Assembly (NCBI GenBank): GCA_018375265.1
Contig: JAHADO010000036.1
Coordinates: 1 to 9,159, forward strand
From: Campylobacter concisus
GTDB lineage: Bacteria; Campylobacterota; Campylobacteria; Campylobacterales; Campylobacteraceae
Direction of reading: 5' to 3'
DNA length: 9,159 nucleotides
Positions 5,416-9,159 of the stretch are shown piece after piece. A model generated the notes under the pieces. The model did not search any database. It was not told the DNA's origin and saw only the letters and a program-made list of their open reading frames with translations. The stretch's first letter is position 1, and each line of letters starts with the position of its first letter. The translations under genes and the position numbers were made by a program.

Positions 5416-6581
5416 GTAAAATTTTTGATCTGATAAACGAGCTTTGTCCTGAAGGAGTGGAGTTTAGAGAGCTTGGGGAGATTGCGGATATTGTTAGAGG
5501 TCAAAGGGTTACAAAAGCGGAACTGCAAAATGATGGCAAATATCCTGTTGTAAGTGGAGGTATAAAGCCGCTTGGATTTTTGAATAAATTTAATCGTGAA
5601 GCTAATACAATAACTGTTGCACAATATGGAACTGCTGGATATATCAACTTTATTGAGGAAAAATTTTGGGCTAATGATGTTTGTTATTGTATTTTTCCGA
5701 AAAAAGAAATATCTAATAAATTTTTATTGTATTGCTTGATGAAAAATCAAGAATTCATATATTCATTAAGGACAAATGCAATTCCAGCTCATTTGCCACA
5801 AAAATTATTGAGTGAGATTAAACTCCCTGTGCCTCCGATGGAAGTGCAGCGTGAAATAGTCCGTATCTTGGACTCTTTTACTTCTGTTACAGAAGAATTG
5901 ATGGCAAAACTTACAGCAGAGCTTATAGCTAGGAAAAAGCAGTATGAATTTTACCGCGACTTTCTTTTAAGCTTTGACGAGCTTGATAAAAATGGGGGAG
6001 GGTGCGAGCTAAAAATGCTTGGAGACATCGGAGAAGTTCGCATGTGTAAAAGAATTTTAAAGGAACAAACTTCTGTAAATGGAGAAATACCGTTTTATAA
6101 AATAGGAACATTTGGTAAAGAAGCAGATGCTTATATTTCAAAAGAACTTTTTGATGAGTATAGGTCAAAATATAATTATCCAAAGATTGGAGAGGTCTTG
6201 ATTTCTGCAAGTGGAACTATCGGACGTGCTGTGATTTTTAATGGCAATGATGCTTATTTTCAGGATAGTAATATAGTGTGGATTGAAAATGATGAAGGTC
6301 AAGTTTTGAATAGATATTTGTTTTATTTTTATCAAATAGCAGATTGGAACATCGCAGAAGGTGGGACAATTAAGCGTCTCTATAATGACAACCTAAAAAA
6401 AATAAAAATCCCCGTCCCCTCACTTCAAACACAGCAAAAGGTCGTTGATATCTTAGATAAATTTGATACGCTTGTAAATTCTATAACTGAGGGCTTGCCA
6501 CGAGAGATAGAGCTAAGGCGCAAGCAGTATGAGCATTACAGAGAGCTACTTTTAAATTTCAAACCAAAAATGAGAGCATAA
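5412..6581 (+). CDS. hsdS: Type I restriction-modification specificity subunit HsdS
   Basis: HsdS reads the bipartite DNA target for the methyltransferase and the restriction complex. The 389 residues are arranged as target-recognition domain 1 (about 14-138), conserved region 1 (139-190), recognition domain 2 (198-333) and conserved region 2 (334-386). The two conserved regions are clear internal repeats: [19 protein letters not shown] against [19 protein letters not shown], and [15 protein letters not shown] against [15 protein letters not shown]. Each is a long helix pair that spaces the domains and docks HsdM. Full length and two complete halves indicate a functional subunit. The ATG at 5412 overlaps the hsdM stop by four bases. 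The recognition domains are visibly more AT-rich and use other codons (AAT, TTG, CGT) than the conserved regions, a sign of modular exchange. The recognition sequence cannot be read from the protein. Confidence 0.96.
   Translation: MSKIFDLINELCPEGVEFRELGEIADIVRGQRVTKAELQNDGKYPVVSGGIKPLGFLNKFNREANTITVAQYGTAGYINFIEEKFWANDVCYCIFPKKEISNKFLLYCLMKNQEFIYSLRTNAIPAHLPQKLLSEIKLPVPPMEVQREIVRILDSFTSVTEELMAKLTAELIARKKQYEFYRDFLLSFDELDKNGGGCELKMLGDIGEVRMCKRILKEQTSVNGEIPFYKIGTFGKEADAYISKELFDEYRSKYNYPKIGEVLISASGTIGRAVIFNGNDAYFQDSNIVWIENDEGQVLNRYLFYFYQIADWNIAEGGTIKRLYNDNLKKIKIPVPSLQTQQKVVDILDKFDTLVNSITEGLPREIELRRKQYEHYRELLLNFKPKMRA
5937..6532 (+). repeat. Direct repeat copies in the hsdS conserved regions
   Basis: AAGCAGTATGA occurs at 5937-5947 in conserved region 1 and again at 6522-6532 in conserved region 2, each within a longer similar stretch (AGCTA..GG before it, a TTTTAA end after it). 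The copies are in the same frame and 585 bp apart, so recombination between them would remove or swap exactly recognition domain 2 without a frameshift. Confidence 0.6.
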
Positions 6582-6591
6582 GGGCGTAAAA

Positions 6592-9159
6592 ATGATAGAG
6601 AGTAAAACCATACTTGAGTCTGAAAATTTCATCGTTTTAGATAAATATGAGAGATTGCCTCAGTCTTCAAGCTACCAAAGCGAAGCGGATATGGAGGATG
6701 AACTTATAGCCGACCTTGTAAAACAAGGCTATGAGTATAAAAAAGATATAAATTCTCAAACAGCACTTTTACTAAATTTAAAAGAGCAGTTAGAGAGGCT
6801 AAATAACGTTAAATTTAGCCCGTCAGAGTGGAAAAGGCTAGTTGAAGAGTATATCGATAAGCCAAATGATGGCATAGTGGAAAAGACACGCAAGATACAA
6901 GACGATCATATATATGACTTTACTTTTGATGATGGGCATATACAAAATATCTGCCTTATCGATAAAAAAGATATCGCTAAAAACAGCTTGCAGGTGATAA
7001 ATCAGTTTGAGCAAACTGGCTCATCGCACAACAGATATGATGTCACTATACTTGTTAATGGCTTGCCGCTTGTGCAAATAGAGCTTAAAAAGCGAGGCGT
7101 GGCGATAAGAGAAGCTTTTAATCAAATACATCGCTACTCCAAAGAGAGCTTTAACTCATCAAATTCTCTCTTTAAATATTTGCAAATTTTTATCATATCA
7201 AATGGCACAGATACAAGATACTTTGCAAACACGACCAAGCGGGATAAAACCAGCTTTGACTTTACTATAAACTGGGCAAATTCAAAAAACGAAGCTATAA
7301 AAGATATAAAGGACTTTACAGCTACATTTTTGGCGAAAAATACACTTCTTAGCATACTAAGCAAATACTGCATCTTTGATACAAATAACACCTTGCTTAT
7401 AATGCGTCCTTATCAGATAGCAGCGGCTGAGCGCATACATTGGAAGATAAATAGCTCGCACAATGCTAAATGCTACGCAAAGCCAGAGGGTGGCGGCTTT
7501 ATATGGCATACGACAGGATCTGGCAAGACGCTAACTAGCTTTAAAGCAGCTAGGCTCGCTACGCAGCTTGAATTTATAGATAAAGTCTTTTTCGTGGTGG
7601 ATAGAAAAGACCTTGACTATCAGACTATGAAGGAGTATCAAAAATTTTCAAAAGATAGCGTGAATGGCTCAGTTAGCTCAGCAGAGCTAAAGCGAAACAC
7701 TCAAAAAGATGACGGAAAGATCATCGTAACAACTATACAAAAGCTAAACAATCTGATGAAAAACGAAGATGATCTAAGTATATATCAAAAAGAGGTTGTT
7801 TTTATATTTGACGAGTGCCACAGGTCTCAGTTTGGCGAAGCGCAGAAAAATTTAAAGAAGAAATTTAAGAAATTTTATCAGTTTGGCTTTACTGGAACGC
7901 CGATATTTCCTCAAAATGCCATCGGAGCAGAGACTACGCAAAGTGTCTTTGGAAGCTCGCTTCATGAATATGTGATAGTTGATGCAATTAGAGATGAGAA
8001 GGTGCTTAAATTTAAGGTTGATTATAACAACGTCGTGCCTAAATTTAAGAGCATAGAGACAGAAAAAGACGAGCTAAAGCTAAGTGCGGCTGAGAATAAA
8101 AGTGCATTTTTGCACCCTGAGCGTATCAAAGAAATTTCAGAGTATGTTCTAGAGAAATTTCATCAAAAAACTCACCGCTTAAACGCAAGTGGCAAGGGCT
8201 TTAACGCTATGTTTGCAGTAAGCTCGGTAGATGCAGCAAAGCTTTATTATGAAGCGTTTAAAAATTTACAAAGCAACAAAGAGCGAGCTTTGAAGATAGC
8301 GACGATATTTTCTTTTTCGCAAAACGAAGAGCAAGATATGGTTGGCGAGATAGCTGATGAGGGCTTTGAGCCAGAGGCGATGGATGTTAGCTCAAAAGAG
8401 TTTTTAAGCGGCGCGATAAATGACTACAATGCTTACTTTAAGACAAATTTTAGCGTTGATGGCGGGTCGTTTCAGGACTACTACCGAGATCTAAGCGAGC
8501 GCACAAAGAAGCAAGAGATCGATCTACTCCTAGTTGTGGGTATGTTTTTGACAGGATTTGACGCGCCTTGTCTAAATACGCTCTTTGTGGATAAAAATTT
8601 ACGCTATCACGGGCTCATACAAGCATACTCTAGGACAAATAGAATTTACGGTGCCACAAAAACTTTTGGCAACATCGTGACATTTAGAGACTTAGAAAAA
8701 GCGACAGAAGATGCTATAACTCTTTTTGGTAAAGGAAGCACCAAAAGCGTCATACTCGAAAAAAGCTATAAAGAGTATATGGATGGCTTTACAGATGCGG
8801 TATCTGGCGAGGCAAGAAGGGGCTTTGTAGATGTAGTAAGCGAGCTAGAGGCGAAATTCCCTGATCCTACTAAGATAGAGACGCAAAAGGATAAGAAAGA
8901 ATTTGTAAAGCTTTTTGGAGAGTATCTAAGGGTGGAAAATGCTTTGCAAAACTACGATGAATTCGTGGCTCTAAGGGCTTTGCAAGAGGTAAATTTAGAC
9001 GATGAAAAAGCAGTTTTTGAGTTTAGGGATAAATTTGGCTTAAGTGATGAACAAATCAAAGAGATGCAAAGCATAAAAGTGCCAAACGCAAGGGCTTTGC
9101 AAGACTACCGTGGGACATATAATGATATAAGAGAGTGGCTAAGAAAAGAAAAGGCTGGA
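6592..9159 (+). CDS. hsdR: Type I restriction endonuclease/translocase subunit HsdR, 3' truncated by the window
   Basis: HsdR is the ATP-driven motor and nuclease that joins HsdM-HsdS, pulls DNA past the complex and cuts at a distance when the target is unmethylated. The frame is open from ATG 6592 to the window end: 856 residues, against about 1040 for EcoR124I HsdR, so only the C-terminal helical part that binds the core is missing. The N-terminal nuclease has D150...E164-L-K166, one residue off the catalytic D151/E165/K167 of EcoR124I. The helicase domains carry Walker A TTGSGKT (307-313), DECH (407-410), FTGTP (433-437), GFDAP (655-659) and QAYSRTNR (677-684). Every key residue is present, so cleavage activity is expected. 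It starts 10 nt after hsdS, with AAGGG (6580-6584) on the hsdS stop codon as ribosome binding site. Confidence 0.97.
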   Translation, partial: MIESKTILESENFIVLDKYERLPQSSSYQSEADMEDELIADLVKQGYEYKKDINSQTALLLNLKEQLERLNNVKFSPSEWKRLVEEYIDKPNDGIVEKTRKIQDDHIYDFTFDDGHIQNICLIDKKDIAKNSLQVINQFEQTGSSHNRYDVTILVNGLPLVQIELKKRGVAIREAFNQIHRYSKESFNSSNSLFKYLQIFIISNGTDTRYFANTTKRDKTSFDFTINWANSKNEAIKDIKDFTATFLAKNTLLSILSKYCIFDTNNTLLIMRPYQIAAAERIHWKINSSHNAKCYAKPEGGGFIWHTTGSGKTLTSFKAARLATQLEFIDKVFFVVDRKDLDYQTMKEYQKFSKDSVNGSVSSAELKRNTQKDDGKIIVTTIQKLNNLMKNEDDLSIYQKEVVFIFDECHRSQFGEAQKNLKKKFKKFYQFGFTGTPIFPQNAIGAETTQSVFGSSLHEYVIVDAIRDEKVLKFKVDYNNVVPKFKSIETEKDELKLSAAENKSAFLHPERIKEISEYVLEKFHQKTHRLNASGKGFNAMFAVSSVDAAKLYYEAFKNLQSNKERALKIATIFSFSQNEEQDMVGEIADEGFEPEAMDVSSKEFLSGAINDYNAYFKTNFSVDGGSFQDYYRDLSERTKKQEIDLLLVVGMFLTGFDAPCLNTLFVDKNLRYHGLIQAYSRTNRIYGATKTFGNIVTFRDLEKATEDAITLFGKGSTKSVILEKSYKEYMDGFTDAVSGEARRGFVDVVSELEAKFPDPTKIETQKDKKEFVKLFGEYLRVENALQNYDEFVALRALQEVNLDDEKAVFEFRDKFGLSDEQIKEMQSIKVPNARALQDYRGTYNDIREWLRKEKAG

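Noticed and set aside
5271..5624. 117-codon minus-strand frame across the hsdM-hsdS junction
   Set aside because: It is antisense to two clear genes, with no ribosome binding site or recognisable domain.
7134..7391. 85-codon hydrophobic minus-strand frame in hsdR
   Set aside because: It is antisense to hsdR; the hydrophobic look comes from reversed Lys/Glu-rich codons.
1..9159. CRISPR array or insertion sequence
   Set aside because: No regularly spaced repeats, transposase or terminal inverted repeats were seen on either strand.

Overview
The window looks chromosomal and comes from an epsilonproteobacterium, most likely Campylobacter of the C. concisus group. The basis is AT-rich DNA with many AAATTT/TTTAAA tracts, AGGA-type ribosome binding sites, a RibB with a degenerate C-terminal domain of the kind known from Campylobacter and Helicobacter, and a Lys-Glu-Val-Asp tRNA cluster. 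The genus comes from style and gene content, not from a database match.

Layout, all on the + strand. Bases 1-1085 hold the 3' part of a gene for a helical, TPR-like repeat protein; a PflA-type flagellar-motor protein is a candidate. Bases 1086-1936 are a loose, AT-rich stretch. It contains a small two-helix membrane protein (1349-1615), several micro-ORFs that look like leader peptides or gene remnants, a candidate extended -10 promoter with a 14-bp palindrome at its start point, and a consensus sigma70 promoter. That promoter drives four closely packed tRNA genes (1937-2283): Lys(TTT), Glu (best read as CTC, with an odd anticodon arm), Val(TAC) and Asp(GTC). Bases 2284-2837 form a 554-nt leader without genes, with AT hairpins and a palindrome, ahead of ribB (2838-3851).

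Directly behind ribB, after only 10 nt, lies a type I restriction-modification operon: hsdM (3862-5415), hsdS (5412-6581) and hsdR (6592 to beyond the window end). HsdM and HsdS form the DNA methyltransferase and HsdR adds the restriction motor. All key motifs in HsdM and HsdR are intact, and the spacing of HsdR motifs fits the EcoR124I (type IC) family. HsdS has the usual two target-recognition domains separated by repeated conserved regions, and their base and codon use differs from the flanking genes, as expected for exchangeable specificity modules.

How the genes work together: the three hsd genes are tightly coupled by an ATGA overlap and by ribosome binding sites that sit on the preceding stop codon. 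No separate promoter space is visible between ribB and hsdM, so the defence operon may be transcribed from the riboflavin gene's promoter. I see no wholly new defence system. The most unusual points are the ribB-hsd linkage, the tRNA-Glu anticodon arm, the chain of overlapping micro-ORFs before the small membrane protein, and the interrupted G tract at the HsdS domain junction.
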